Of a stretch of 64,000 bases of DNA, positions 44,592-54,800 are shown piece after piece; the stretch's first letter is position 1, and each line of letters begins with the position of its first letter. The notes beneath the pieces were generated by a model. It worked only from the letters and a program-made list of their open reading frames with translations, was not told the origin of the DNA and ran no database searches. The DNA is from an uncultured Marinoscillum sp. (GTDB lineage Bacteria; Bacteroidota; Bacteroidia; Cytophagales; MED-G16). The stretch is from positions 1 to 64,000 of the forward strand of contig CACOFQ010000006.1 in assembly GCA_902626505.1 (NCBI GenBank), read 5' to 3'. Position numbers and translations under genes: made by a program.

Positions 44592-46214
44592 ATGAAAAAT
44601 AAAATTAAATTTTATTTGGGGTTATTTTTCCTTATAACTTCTTCTTTTTTGTTAATTCAAAAAAAGGATATATCTGTAAATGATATCAAAAAAGCTTTAA
44701 GGTTGTCAGGAGTAACTTTCAATGAAAAAGACATTCAAACTATGGCCCCATATGTGATAAGAAATAAAAATTCTTATGTTAATATGAGGGAGTATAATTT
44801 AACAAAAGATAATGTGCCTGCCTTTAATTTTTCAGTTAATAACCTGCGATCAAAAAAAACGAAATATACATTTGAGGATATTAAAACAAAACTACCAAGT
44901 AATAAAAAAGATATTCCCTTTTTAAGTATTGGTGAACTTTCCTATCTAATAAAAAACCAAATAATATCTTCATTAGAACTTACCAAAATATATCTTGAAA
45001 GAATCAAATTATTTGATAAAAAACTAAATGCATTTATTACCATAACGGAGAAATTAGCTTTAAAACAAGCTGAGAATGCAGACGATGAGATCAAAAAAGG
45101 TATGTATAGAGGAGAACTTCATGGAATACCATACGCAATAAAAGACCTTGCCTCTTTCCCAAACTATCCAACAACATGGGGAGCTATGCCTTTTAAAAAC
45201 CAACAATTTGATGAAAAAGCTTTAGTAATAAAAAAACTAGAAGAAGCTGGCGCTGTAATGCTTGGTAAGTTGTCCTCTGGCTCATTGGCTAGAGGAGATG
45301 TATGGTTTGGAGGCAAAACAAAAAATCCTTGGAATTTAGAACAAGGATCGAGTGGTTCATCTGCTGGCTCTGCGGCTGCTGTTTCAGCTGGTTTAGTTCC
45401 TTATGCTATAGGGACAGAAACCTTAGGGTCAATTATCTCTCCGTCGACCCGGTGTGGAGTTACGGGATTAAGACCTACATACTCCTCAGTTCCAACTGAT
45501 GGCTTTATGACTTTATCTTGGACTATGGATAAGGTTGGTCCTATTGCGAGGTCTCCAAGAGATTGTGCGATTGTTTTTAATACAATAAAAGAAACAAATA
45601 ATACCAACACGATAAATTTTAATTTTGATCAGAAGATAAATAGTTTAAAAATAGGCTACCTAAAAAGCCTTTTTGATAATGATACTTCCCGTTTTTATAA
45701 CAACAATATTAAAACAATCACCCTAGCTAAAGAACTTTATGATCTTAACCCTATAGAGCTTCCTAAAAACTTTCCTTTTAGTGTTTTTGATATTATTTTA
45801 CGGGCTGAAGCTGGCGCTTTTTTTGATTCTTTTTTATTAAAAGGACTTGATTCTTCAATGGTTGAACAAGGTGAAAGATCAAGAGCTAATTCTCTTAGGC
45901 AGTCGAAGTTAATACCAGCTGTTGAGTACATTCAAGCAAACAGGCATAGAAAAATACTTATTGACGAAACAGATGAATTATTTAAAAAATATGATTTAAT
46001 ATTATCTCCAAGTTTTGGTAAAAATCAAATGTTAATTACGAACCTAACTGGACACCCTGCTTTATCATTACCTAATGGTTTTGATGATGAGGGAAGCCCA
46101 ACTAGTATATCTATTATTGGTAATTATGGTGCAGAGGACAAAATACTATATTTTGCAGAGCTCTTAAATAATATGATAAAGTTTAATAATAATAAACCAC
46201 CATTATTCTATTAG
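44592..46214 (+). CDS. Amidase-signature hydrolase, exported or membrane-anchored
   Basis: A 540-residue protein with an N-terminal hydrophobic segment (residues 7-22) that would anchor or export it, a pre-domain, and then the amidase-signature fold. The Ser-cisSer-Lys triad is visible: Lys184 in GIPYAIKDLASFP, Ser256 in GSSAGSAAAVSAG, and Ser280 in TETLGSIISP (24 residues on, as in FAAH). A strong C-terminal segment, NLTGHPALSLPNGFDD, is also typical. Substrate unknown; it is not GatA, since it lacks a GatCAB context and is exported. The next gene starts two bases after the stop. Confidence 0.85.
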   Translation: MKNKIKFYLGLFFLITSSFLLIQKKDISVNDIKKALRLSGVTFNEKDIQTMAPYVIRNKNSYVNMREYNLTKDNVPAFNFSVNNLRSKKTKYTFEDIKTKLPSNKKDIPFLSIGELSYLIKNQIISSLELTKIYLERIKLFDKKLNAFITITEKLALKQAENADDEIKKGMYRGELHGIPYAIKDLASFPNYPTTWGAMPFKNQQFDEKALVIKKLEEAGAVMLGKLSSGSLARGDVWFGGKTKNPWNLEQGSSGSSAGSAAAVSAGLVPYAIGTETLGSIISPSTRCGVTGLRPTYSSVPTDGFMTLSWTMDKVGPIARSPRDCAIVFNTIKETNNTNTINFNFDQKINSLKIGYLKSLFDNDTSRFYNNNIKTITLAKELYDLNPIELPKNFPFSVFDIILRAEAGAFFDSFLLKGLDSSMVEQGERSRANSLRQSKLIPAVEYIQANRHRKILIDETDELFKKYDLILSPSFGKNQMLITNLTGHPALSLPNGFDDEGSPTSISIIGNYGAEDKILYFAELLNNMIKFNNNKPPLFY

Positions 46215-46216
46215 TT

Positions 46217-47362
46217 ATGAGATGTCAAAAAAATAAATTTATAATGTCAGGTCGAAAAACTTATTTAAACTGTGCATACATGTCTCCAATGCTTAAAAAA
46301 GTTGAGAGGGCAGGAATTAAGGGGTTAAAAATAAAACGGTCACCACATAAGCTTCAACCATCTGATTTTTTCACTGGTGTAAATAATTTAAAAAGACAAT
46401 TTGGAAATCTTATTAACACAACAGACTATGATAGGATTGTGTTAATTCCTTCCGTTTCATATGGGGTTGGAAACGTAACAAACAACATAAAATTAAAAGA
46501 ATCTGAAAATGTTGTGTTAATTGGAGATCAGTTTCCTAGCAATGTTTATCCTTGGATGTCTCTTACAAAAAAATATAAGGCTAAATTAAAATTTGTTAAC
46601 AAGCCAAAAAATTCATCTAAGTGTGGTTTTATGTGGAATGAGGCTGTTCTTAAGTCAATTAATGAAAAAACCAAAGTGGTGTCAATGGGGATTGTTCATT
46701 GGGCTGACGGAACTATATTTGACCTTGAAAAAATAAGAGAAAAAACCAATAAAGTTGGGGCAATGTTAATTGTTGATGGCACACAATCAATTGGTACTAT
46801 GCCTTTTGATTTGAAAAAAGTGAAACCTGATGCGTTAATTTGTGCAGCATATAAATGGTTAATGGGCCCTTATGGTTTTGGTGTAGCATACTATGGAAAT
46901 AAATTTGATGATGGACTTCCTATAGAAGAAAGTTGGATAAACAGAAAAAACAGTGAAGATTTTTCCCAATTAATTAATTACCAAGAAGAATATGGAGCAG
47001 GATCTAAAAGGTACTCTATGGGACAACAAAGTAGTTTTATCAATGTTAACATGTTATCAGCGGGAATAAAACAAATTCAAACTTGGGGTGTAGAAAACAT
47101 ATATAATTACATAACCAATATAACAAAACCTTGTTTCGATATGTTAGACAAGTCAAGAGTGTGGTTTGAGGAGGATGAGTATAGGGCTTCTCATCTTTTT
47201 GGCTTGAGGCCAAAAAAAAACCTAGAAAAAATATTAAAAAAAATAAAAGATAAAAATATTCATATATCATTAAGGGGTGACAGCATAAGGGTTTCTCCCT
47301 CAGTATATAATAAACAATCTGATATAGAAAGGTTGTTTAAATGTATAGCAGAAAATGCGTAG
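46217..47362 (+). CDS. Class V aminotransferase/kynureninase-like PLP enzyme
   Basis: A 381-residue fold-type I enzyme of the aminotransferase V class. VDGTQSIGTMPFDLKKVKPDALICAAYKWLMGPYG carries the PLP-contacting Asp187 and the Schiff-base Lys213; SVSYGVG contacts the phosphate. It is short and lacks the Cys of a cysteine desulfurase C-terminal loop. Start ATG at 46217 is one option; an in-frame ATG at 46244 begins at MSGRKTYLN and could be used. Sandwiched between an exported amidase and a secreted protease-like barrel protein, its own role is unclear. Confidence 0.8.
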   Translation: MRCQKNKFIMSGRKTYLNCAYMSPMLKKVERAGIKGLKIKRSPHKLQPSDFFTGVNNLKRQFGNLINTTDYDRIVLIPSVSYGVGNVTNNIKLKESENVVLIGDQFPSNVYPWMSLTKKYKAKLKFVNKPKNSSKCGFMWNEAVLKSINEKTKVVSMGIVHWADGTIFDLEKIREKTNKVGAMLIVDGTQSIGTMPFDLKKVKPDALICAAYKWLMGPYGFGVAYYGNKFDDGLPIEESWINRKNSEDFSQLINYQEEYGAGSKRYSMGQQSSFINVNMLSAGIKQIQTWGVENIYNYITNITKPCFDMLDKSRVWFEEDEYRASHLFGLRPKKNLEKILKKIKDKNIHISLRGDSIRVSPSVYNKQSDIERLFKCIAENA

Positions 47363-50216
47363 TTTTTTTAAAATATTCTTTTTATCTGTTTTGTGTTATT
47401 CAGTTGGATATTCCCAATTTGAAAAATCTGAATTAGCACCACCAGGAATAAAGTGGTATGAAAAAAGAAGTAAAAACTTTATAGTCTATTTCCCTAAAGA
47501 ATTAGACTCAATTGCAAATTATACCATTTCATTTTTAGAAAATAACATAAACAAATTAAAGCTTAACCCAGAAGATAAAATAAGAAAAAGTAGAATAATA
47601 TTACATAATCAAAATAGTATTCCAAATGCTTTTGTAACATCTAGCCCCAGAAGAAGTGAGTTTTACGTAAATGCAAAAACTGAATCCCCTCACTTTTTAC
47701 ACAACAACAATTGGGTGGACTTGTTAGCTGTTCATGAATTCAGGCATCTTGTACAAAGAGAGGTAGGATATAATAATTTTTTTAATAAGATGGTTCATTA
47801 TTTTTTTGGAGAGAGTCAGTCTTCTTTAATAAGTAGGTCTACTGCACCTAATTGGTATTGGGAAGGTGACGCGGTGTATTTAGAAACAACTATTGGTGAT
47901 TATGGAAGAGGAAGAATACCGCGTTTTACTCTAACGACACAAATGAATTTAAATTCAAAAAACAAAATAAAATATGAAAGACAAACATTAGGAAGTTTTA
48001 AATATAAAACGCCTAATGAATATGAGACGGGTTATTTGATGGTAAAATATCTAAATGAAAAATTCAGTCAAAACACGTTTAACAAAATTGTAAAAAAAGC
48101 GAATAAGCAATCTTTTTTGCCCGTCCCTTTTTATAGGGCATTAAAAAAAGAAACGAAAGAAAACTATAAAGAAGTTTATAAAAACAGCTTAGCGTCTCTA
48201 CCAAAAAAGACAAATTATATAACCAAAAAATCACTTAACAAAAGAAGTAATAATGTGTTTTCTAGTTTAATATATCCAACAGTAACCGAAAATAAAGATG
48301 TTGTTGTTATTAGGCAAGGTTATGGAAGCTATCAAGATTTTAGAGTAATTGACAAAAGTGGAAACATTTCTCTTTTATTCACACCAGGAATTGTTAATGA
48401 TTTTGGAAGAATACCGCTAGCAAAAAACAAAATAGCTTGGTTAGAGTTCGATAAAGACCCTAGGTGGGATAAAAGAGTTTATTCGGCTGTTAAAATATTG
48501 GACATGAGAACAAAAAAACTTATTAAGAATAAAATTAAAGGTTATTTTTCATCTTTAGATTTATCTCCTGATGGTAAAAATTTTGTTGTTTTAGAAAATA
48601 ATCTAAACGGGTCGCAAAGTTTTGTGATATATGATGTTTTATCTCAAAAAAAAATTAAAGAATATACATTCGGGGCTGGAATAATTTCCTCTTTAAAGTA
48701 CTCAAATAAAGAAAACTTAATTGGAATAAAAACCGCTCAAGGAGAAAAAAGTGTTTTTATTTTTAATTTAAATCTAAATAAAAAAAACACCCTTTTTTCA
48801 ACAAAAAAAAATATAGGTTGGCCAACATATCAAAACGAAACCTTAATTTTTTCAACCTCCCACAATGGGTTTGAAGAGATTTTTATTCATAAAACAAAAA
48901 CAAAAGAAACATTTATTTTAGATGGGCATAAACTTGGTAGCTACTATCCTTTTTTAACTAATGATAATTCTGAAATATATTACTCGTCAATGGGAGAGTT
49001 TGGGTTTGATGTTTATAAAGCAAGTGTAGAAACAGAAAATTTACCTGCTAAAACAATTAAACAAAACAAAACAAAAAAAACACCCACAAAATATATTCCC
49101 ACAAAAAGTTTTCCCACAAAAAAAACAAATAGATTTTTTGAGGCAATAAAACCCACTTCATGGGGAATAAGTGATTATTCCTTGTCGGAAAAAGGATTAG
49201 ACTACATAACATTGGGGCTTGATTCTCGTGGATTATTCGGTGACTTATTGTTTGGTGGGGGTTATAGGTTTGATATAAGAGATAAAAAAACTGACAAATA
49301 TTTTAATTTAAGTTATCAAGGGTTTTACCCAATTATAGATTTTTCAATATCATCTTCTAATGACTCTTTCACACAAAATATTATATTAAATAATCAAGAA
49401 AGTTATGACACGATATACGACGCTAACATAAAATTCAAAACAGAAGATTTTTCAATGGGTGTTAGGGTGCCTTTGTCTTATACTAGAGGAAAATACTTCA
49501 CTTCATTCTTAGGTAGTCTTAGTTTATATCATGAACGATTCAAAGATTTTTATACAACTTCAATAGGGAGCGCTTCATCAAAGTTCCCATTGGTTACCAC
49601 AAGAAATACAAGATCTTATTTTTCGACTTTACTTCTTTATTCTAGAAAATATAAAAAAGGAAAAAGACAAGTGTATAATCGATTTGAACAAACTGTGTTA
49701 ATTGAGGGAAAAAAAACATTAGAAAATAGTGATTATTCTGGTTCATACGTCAGGTCTGATATTTATTTAGCTTTTCCTGGATTTAAAAACACCCACTCCG
49801 CAAGATTAAAGGCCAGGGTTGAAGCTCAAGAAAAGGTTGATTATTTATTTAGAAATAATATTAATTTTATAACAGGGTATCAAAATCTTTTTAATTTTTC
49901 AAATTTTGTTGGTTGGGGATTAGAGTATGAGCTCCCATTGTTTTATCCTGACTTTGCAATTGGTCCAATTGCATATATTCAAAGAGTAAGAGGATCTACT
50001 TTTTTAAACGGAGGTTCCATAAATGGATTTAGTCAAACCTCACCTAATATTCAAGAAACACCTAAGAGTGCAGGTGTTGGTTTTACCCTGGATCTTAATT
50101 TATTTAGACAATCCTTTCTTTTTGAATTTGGAGTAAAATATGCCTATGTTTTTGATGTTAATGAAGGGTCACAAGGAAGTACTATACAGTTGAGTTTAGG
50201 AAGTATTACTTTCTAA
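47355..50216 (+). CDS. Gluzincin-beta-propeller-outer membrane barrel fusion protein
   Basis: A 953-residue exported protein with signal peptide MRSFFKIFFLSVLCYSVGYSQ. A peptidase-MA-like domain (about 30-280) has HEFRH (His127, Glu128, His131) and WYWEGDAVY (Glu170) as a gluzincin zinc site. A TolB/WD40-like propeller follows (about 300-570, repeats such as LDLSPDGKNFVVLENN), then a Pro-Thr-Lys linker (PTKYIPTKSFPTKKT), and a C-terminal region (about 600-953) of alternating aromatic strands ending QLSLGSITF, as in outer-membrane barrels. This suggests a surface-displayed protease. It overlaps the aminotransferase by 8 bases. Confidence 0.75.
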   Translation: MRSFFKIFFLSVLCYSVGYSQFEKSELAPPGIKWYEKRSKNFIVYFPKELDSIANYTISFLENNINKLKLNPEDKIRKSRIILHNQNSIPNAFVTSSPRRSEFYVNAKTESPHFLHNNNWVDLLAVHEFRHLVQREVGYNNFFNKMVHYFFGESQSSLISRSTAPNWYWEGDAVYLETTIGDYGRGRIPRFTLTTQMNLNSKNKIKYERQTLGSFKYKTPNEYETGYLMVKYLNEKFSQNTFNKIVKKANKQSFLPVPFYRALKKETKENYKEVYKNSLASLPKKTNYITKKSLNKRSNNVFSSLIYPTVTENKDVVVIRQGYGSYQDFRVIDKSGNISLLFTPGIVNDFGRIPLAKNKIAWLEFDKDPRWDKRVYSAVKILDMRTKKLIKNKIKGYFSSLDLSPDGKNFVVLENNLNGSQSFVIYDVLSQKKIKEYTFGAGIISSLKYSNKENLIGIKTAQGEKSVFIFNLNLNKKNTLFSTKKNIGWPTYQNETLIFSTSHNGFEEIFIHKTKTKETFILDGHKLGSYYPFLTNDNSEIYYSSMGEFGFDVYKASVETENLPAKTIKQNKTKKTPTKYIPTKSFPTKKTNRFFEAIKPTSWGISDYSLSEKGLDYITLGLDSRGLFGDLLFGGGYRFDIRDKKTDKYFNLSYQGFYPIIDFSISSSNDSFTQNIILNNQESYDTIYDANIKFKTEDFSMGVRVPLSYTRGKYFTSFLGSLSLYHERFKDFYTTSIGSASSKFPLVTTRNTRSYFSTLLLYSRKYKKGKRQVYNRFEQTVLIEGKKTLENSDYSGSYVRSDIYLAFPGFKNTHSARLKARVEAQEKVDYLFRNNINFITGYQNLFNFSNFVGWGLEYELPLFYPDFAIGPIAYIQRVRGSTFLNGGSINGFSQTSPNIQETPKSAGVGFTLDLNLFRQSFLFEFGVKYAYVFDVNEGSQGSTIQLSLGSITF

Positions 50217-50260
50217 TTTTTTAATTATAAAAATTAATTTATAATTTCGAAAAAAAAAAT

Positions 50261-50386
50261 ATGTTCCCTACTAATCCTGCTGTAACTGATGGTGTTGAAT
50301 TGTTTGTTTGGATTGTTGTTGTTTTAATAAGTTTTGTTGGGGCTGTTTCAATTATTGATTTTCGAAACGTAAAGAAAAAAGGTTAA
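50261..50386 (+). CDS. Small single-helix membrane ORF (41 residues)
   Basis: ATG at 50261 opens 41 codons with a hydrophobic core (ELFVWIVVVLISFVGAVSII, residues 13-32) and a basic C-terminal tail (FRNVKKKG). It lies 44 bases after the barrel protein. The positive-inside tail and the hydrophobic run are what a real single-pass protein would show. I do not recognise a family (it might be a small subunit of a membrane complex). Its last four bases overlap the end of the opposite ORF. Confidence 0.45.
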   Translation: MFPTNPAVTDGVELFVWIVVVLISFVGAVSIIDFRNVKKKG

Positions 50387-50490
50387 AAATCTGAGTCTTT
50401 CTTGTGGTTGCTAACCTTGCTATTTGGAACAAAGACTGAACAAAGTATCGCTGAAACAAACAACACAATAATTAACATTAACATTTCCAT
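50383..50490 (-). CDS. Small single-helix membrane ORF (35 residues)
   Basis: ATG at 50490 opens 35 codons, with MLMLIIVLFVSAILCSVFV (residues 3-21) as a membrane helix and a polar tail (NSKVSNHKKDSDF). A TATATTTG element, a full match to TAnnTTTG, ends 14 bases before the start, which is the best evidence that it is expressed. Family unknown. It ends in a 4-base overlap with the convergent small ORF. Between 50217 and 50587 these two ORFs are all I can support. Confidence 0.45.
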   Translation of the reverse strand: MEMLMLIIVLFVSAILCSVFVPNSKVSNHKKDSDF

Positions 50491-50504
50491 AGTTTACTTT
50501 TTTG

Positions 50505-50512
50505 CAAATATA
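50505..50512 (-). promoter_or_regulatory. Putative -7 element of the 35-residue ORF
   Basis: Minus-strand TATATTTG, matching TAnnTTTG, 14 bases before the ATG at 50490. No TTG element was found at the expected spacing upstream. Confidence 0.4.
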
Positions 50513-50587
50513 CCTAAGGTTTAACTAAAAATATATTCACAACTTTAAAAAGTTTTCTTGTTATTTATATAAGTTTTTTATGTAAAA

Positions 50588-51010
50588 TTGTTTGTGCAAA
50601 ACCCATTTCATTTAGCTTTTCCGGTTAACAATATTGAAGAAACAAAACTATTTTATAAAAAACACCTCAAGTGTAAAATAGGTCGGGAAGATGTTAAGTG
50701 GGTTGATTTTGACTTTTTTGGCCATCAACTTTCTGCTCACTTAAAACCTGATGAATTAAAAAACTCAAAAAAAAACTCAGTAGATGGTAAAGAGGTTCCT
50801 GTTAGACATTTTGGAGTGATATTAGAGTGGGAACAGTGGCACAGCCTTGCTGATGAGCTTCAATTAAACAAAACAGAATTTATAATAGAGCCTTATATAA
50901 GGTTTAAGGGAGAGGTTGGAGAACAAGCAACTATGTTTTTTTTAGACCCTAGTGGGAACGCTTTAGAGTTTAAATCTTTTAAGGACCCAAAACAGGTTTT
51001 TGCTAAGTGA
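50588..51010 (+). CDS. VOC (glyoxalase/dioxygenase fold) protein
   Basis: A 140-residue protein with one vicinal-oxygen-chelate module pair: [23 protein letters not shown], then [25 protein letters not shown], and [17 protein letters not shown]. The His in FHLAF, His in RHFG, and Glu in LEFK are at positions where VOC enzymes bind a metal. There is no ATG; TTG at 50588 or GTG at 50594 must start it. Substrate unknown. The next gene is convergent, 5 bases away. Confidence 0.8.
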   Translation: MFVQNPFHLAFPVNNIEETKLFYKKHLKCKIGREDVKWVDFDFFGHQLSAHLKPDELKNSKKNSVDGKEVPVRHFGVILEWEQWHSLADELQLNKTEFIIEPYIRFKGEVGEQATMFFLDPSGNALEFKSFKDPKQVFAK

Positions 51011-51015
51011 TGGTG

Positions 51016-51765
51016 TTATCTTAAATAGCTCCCAGCGTTTATATCTATAGTAGATCCGGTACTGTGGTCCATTTTTCCTGAAGAAATTAACGCAACTACC
51101 GGAGATATGTCTTTAGGTTCCGTAAGCCTATCGAGTTGAATTCCTTTTTTGACCAATTCTTCTCCGTTTTTTTCTATAAAACTTTTTGCCATATCTGTGT
51201 TAACAAAACCCGGAGCAATACTAAAAGCTAAAATATTATCCTTTTTCCCAAAAGACCTTGCTATTGTTTTAGTTAAAGAAACCAACCCACCTTTAGAACA
51301 AGCATAGGAGATAAAATCCTCAACCTCTCCCCTAAATGCTGCTCTAGAGGTTATGTTTATGATCCGCAGTCTTTTCTTAATATTTTCTTTTCTTTTCTTT
51401 AAAATAAACTCTTTACAAATTAAAGCTGGGGATTTAAGGTTTGTGTTGATTGTTTTGTCAAACTCATCTGTCCATACTTTTAAATCATTTTCTATAGGGG
51501 AAGATTGAGCAATACCGGCGTTGTTTATAATTGTGTCTGGAACCCCTATGTGTTTGGATGTTTTTTTAAAAAGTTTAATAGCACCAGACTCTTTAGATAA
51601 GTCTGATTTTACGTAGTGTATATTTTCTTTGTTGTTACCAAAATAATTATAGAGTTTTTTATTGTTAGAGTTATAATGAAGTACAAAAGTATTTTTGGTG
51701 TCATAAAGGTCTTTTGCTATTTGTAGGCCTATACCATTAGAGGATCCTGTAATTAATATTTTCAT
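51016..51765 (-). CDS. Short-chain dehydrogenase/reductase (FabG-like)
   Basis: A 249-residue SDR. ILITGSSNGIGLQIA (3-17) is the cofactor loop, NNAGIAQSSP (82-91) the conserved NAG segment, and Ser140, Tyr154 and Lys158 (SYACSKGG) form the catalytic set. The ATG at 51765 is chosen because it starts just at the nucleotide-binding strand and follows a TATTTTTG element; a start at 51816 would add 17 non-homologous residues. Substrate is not evident; a 3-oxoacyl-ACP or sugar-type reductase is possible. Confidence 0.88.
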   Translation of the reverse strand: MKILITGSSNGIGLQIAKDLYDTKNTFVLHYNSNNKKLYNYFGNNKENIHYVKSDLSKESGAIKLFKKTSKHIGVPDTIINNAGIAQSSPIENDLKVWTDEFDKTINTNLKSPALICKEFILKKRKENIKKRLRIINITSRAAFRGEVEDFISYACSKGGLVSLTKTIARSFGKKDNILAFSIAPGFVNTDMAKSFIEKNGEELVKKGIQLDRLTEPKDISPVVALISSGKMDHSTGSTIDINAGSYLR

Positions 51766-51783
51766 TTCTCTCTTTTTTTTGAA

Positions 51784-51791
51784 CAAAAATA
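51784..51791 (-). promoter_or_regulatory. Putative -7 element of the SDR gene
   Basis: Minus-strand TATTTTTG, matching TAnnTTTG. It lies 18 bases upstream of the ATG at 51765 and downstream of the alternative start at 51816, so it helps decide the start. Confidence 0.4.
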
Positions 51792-51834
51792 TTCTTTTTT
51801 GCAAACTAATTTTCATATCATGAGTTAAAATAAC

Positions 51835-54800
51835 ATGTCAACTTCTGAAATAATTTCTATGTATAAAGACAGGCTCAAGGTTGTTGAGCTTCAATCAGAG
51901 GTTTCTAAAAAAAACAATGTTTATATCTCTGGTTTGTCAGGAAATCTTAATGTAATCGTTCCTTTAGCTATAACACAAAACGATTCTATGAGTCATTGTT
52001 TTATTCTTAATGACAAAGAAAAGGCTTTAATTTACTACAGCAACCTTTGTAACTATTTAAAAAACGAAAAGGTTTATTTCTTTCCATATTCTTTTATAGC
52101 TCCTTATGATAACGAGCTTATTAATAACGCAAACGTTGTTATGAGAACTGAGGTAATTCAAGCGCTTATCCAGAAAAGAAAAGAAAAAACTTACATTGTC
52201 ACTTACCCAGAAGCTTTATTTGAAATGTTTCCTGAGGAAAGGATTCAAAAAAAACTATCCCTAAGTTTAAAGAAAAAAGAGGGCGTCTCTTTAGACAAAC
52301 TAACAGAAATGATTGAAGAAAAAGGGTTTAATAAGGTTGATTTTGTTAACGAGCCTGGAGAGTTTGCTTCGCGAGGAAATATAATTGATGTTTTTTCATA
52401 TTCTTATAAAAAACCTATTCGAATAGAATTAGATGGTGATGTTGTTGAAAGATTAAGATTGTTTAATGTTGAGTCACAACTTACAGAAGACGATGTTGGT
52501 TCTGTGAATATAACCTCAAACAAAAAACACGAGGGCGCATCTAGTAAACATGTAACCTTATTAAGTTTTTTAAAAGAAAATTGGTGTGTTTGGAATGATG
52601 GAATTAGTTTATCCGCTAACATTATTGATAAAAAATATAAAGAAGCTGAAAAAGTATATAGTGATATTAAAAGAAAAAGTAAGGTTATGTTAAGTTTATC
52701 TCCTAAAAGAATTTTTCTTAGTAAAAAATCTTTTTTAAAAGAAATAAACTATTTTAAAATAATCCAGTTTGGTGGTGAAAAATCAAAAAAGAGTAATTGT
52801 ATAAAGTATAAATATAAAGCTAGCCCTCAACCAAACTTTAACAAAAACCTATCATTATTAGTTGATGATCTTAAGGAACATAATTATAATAACTATAAAC
52901 TAAACATATCTTTTCAATCTGAAGAACAATCTAGAAGGTTAGCCTCCTATTTCGAGTCAGTTGGATTTATTGTAACATACAATAAACTGATTTCAAAAAT
53001 GAGTGAGGGCTTCATAGATCACGAAACTAAAGAGGTGTTTTATACAGACCACGAATTATTTAATCGGTTTTTTAAACACACCCACTCTCCAAAAATTCAA
53101 AAAAAACAAAAAAACCCAATAAAAGACAGAAACGAGTTAAAAGCGGGTGATTATGTGGTTCATATTGACCATGGTGTGGGAAGGTTTGTTGGTTTAGAAA
53201 AAATGAAATCGAACGAAATCGACCGTGAGGTTTTAAGGTTGGTTTACAAAAACAATGATGTTGTTTTTATAGATGTAAACTCTCTTCATAAAATCGCGAA
53301 ATATTCAAGCTCAGGAAGCACTCCAACCCTAAACAACTTAAACAACCAAGAGTGGACCAGAAAGAAGAAAAAGATTAAATCAAAAATGGTTGATATGGCT
53401 AACGACCTTATTAAACTATATCTTAAAAGAAGAGAAGCTCAAGGGTTCTCTTTTCAAGAAGATAATTACTTACAAATAGAGCTTGAGTCTTCATTTGTTT
53501 ACCAAGACACCCCCGATCAAATTAAAACAACAATAGAGGTAAAGAAAGATATGGAGAGTTCTTTTCCAATGGATAGGTTAGTTTGTGGTGATGTTGGTTT
53601 TGGAAAAACAGAAATTGCAGTCAGGGCTGCATTTAAAGCTGTCTGCTCAAACAAACAGGTTTTAATTTTAGTTCCAACAACAATACTTGCATACCAACAC
53701 TATAAAACGTTTCAAAAAAGATTAGAGCGGTTTCCTGTTACTTTAGATTATTTGTCTCGGTTCCGGTCAACAAAAGAAAGAAACAAAATTATTAAAGACT
53801 CTAAAGAGGGTAAGATTGATATTTTAATTGGAACACATTCTGTTTTAGGAAAAAAAATAAAATTTAAAGATTTAGGCTTGTTAATTGTAGATGAAGAGCA
53901 AAAGTTTGGTGTTGCTTTGAAAGAGAGAATCAAAAGACAAAAGCTCAACCTTGATTGTTTAACATTAACCGCAACCCCCATACCAAGAACCCTTCATTTT
54001 TCTTTAATTGGGGTTAGGGATATTAGCATAATTAGAACCCCCCCCACAAACAGACAAGCGGTACATACAGAGGTTTTGACTTTTAATGAAACAGAAATAA
54101 GAGACATTATAAATAACGAACTCTCTAGGTTTGGCCAGGTTTTCTTTGTTCATAATAGGGTTGAAAACATTTACGAAATTGCCAGCATAGTTCAAAAATT
54201 AGTTCCTAACGCCAAGGTTAAAGTAGCACACGGACAACTCAAAGGAGACGCGCTTGAAAAAACCATTTTAGAGTTTGTTGATGGTAAGTTTGATGTTTTA
54301 ATTTCAACTAACATAATTGAATCTGGTTTGGACATCCCTAATGCTAATACTATAATTATTAATCAAGCCCATATGTTTGGTTTATCCGACCTACATCAGA
54401 TGCGTGGACGGGTTGGTAGATCAAACAGAAAAGCTTTTTGTAGGCTATTGGTTCCTAAGTTAAACAACCTGAATGTTGATGCTAAAAAAAGGCTATTAGC
54501 CTTAGAAGAATTCTCAAACTTAGGTGATGGTTTAAATATTGCCTTAAAAGACTTAGACATAAGGGGGGCTGGAAATTTGTTGGGAGGAGAACAGAGTGGT
54601 TTTATAAACGATCTTGGGTTTGAAACCTATAACAAAATTTTAGACGAAGCTTTAACCGAAATAGACTTGCCTAAAAAACAAAATAACATTCAAAGGTTTG
54701 TCACAAGCAACTGTTTGGTAGACACGCACGAAAAAGCTTATATACCAAAAGAATATATATCGAACTCAAACGAAAGGTTAAAAATGTATGGTTTGATTGA

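Noticed and set aside
45400..45610. Minus-strand frame inside the amidase gene
   Set aside because: A shadow of the amidase-signature region; no homology or context.
49080..49130. Repeated Pro-Thr-Lys codons as a DNA repeat
   Set aside because: Only three imperfect units in frame; best read as a flexible linker of the fusion protein.
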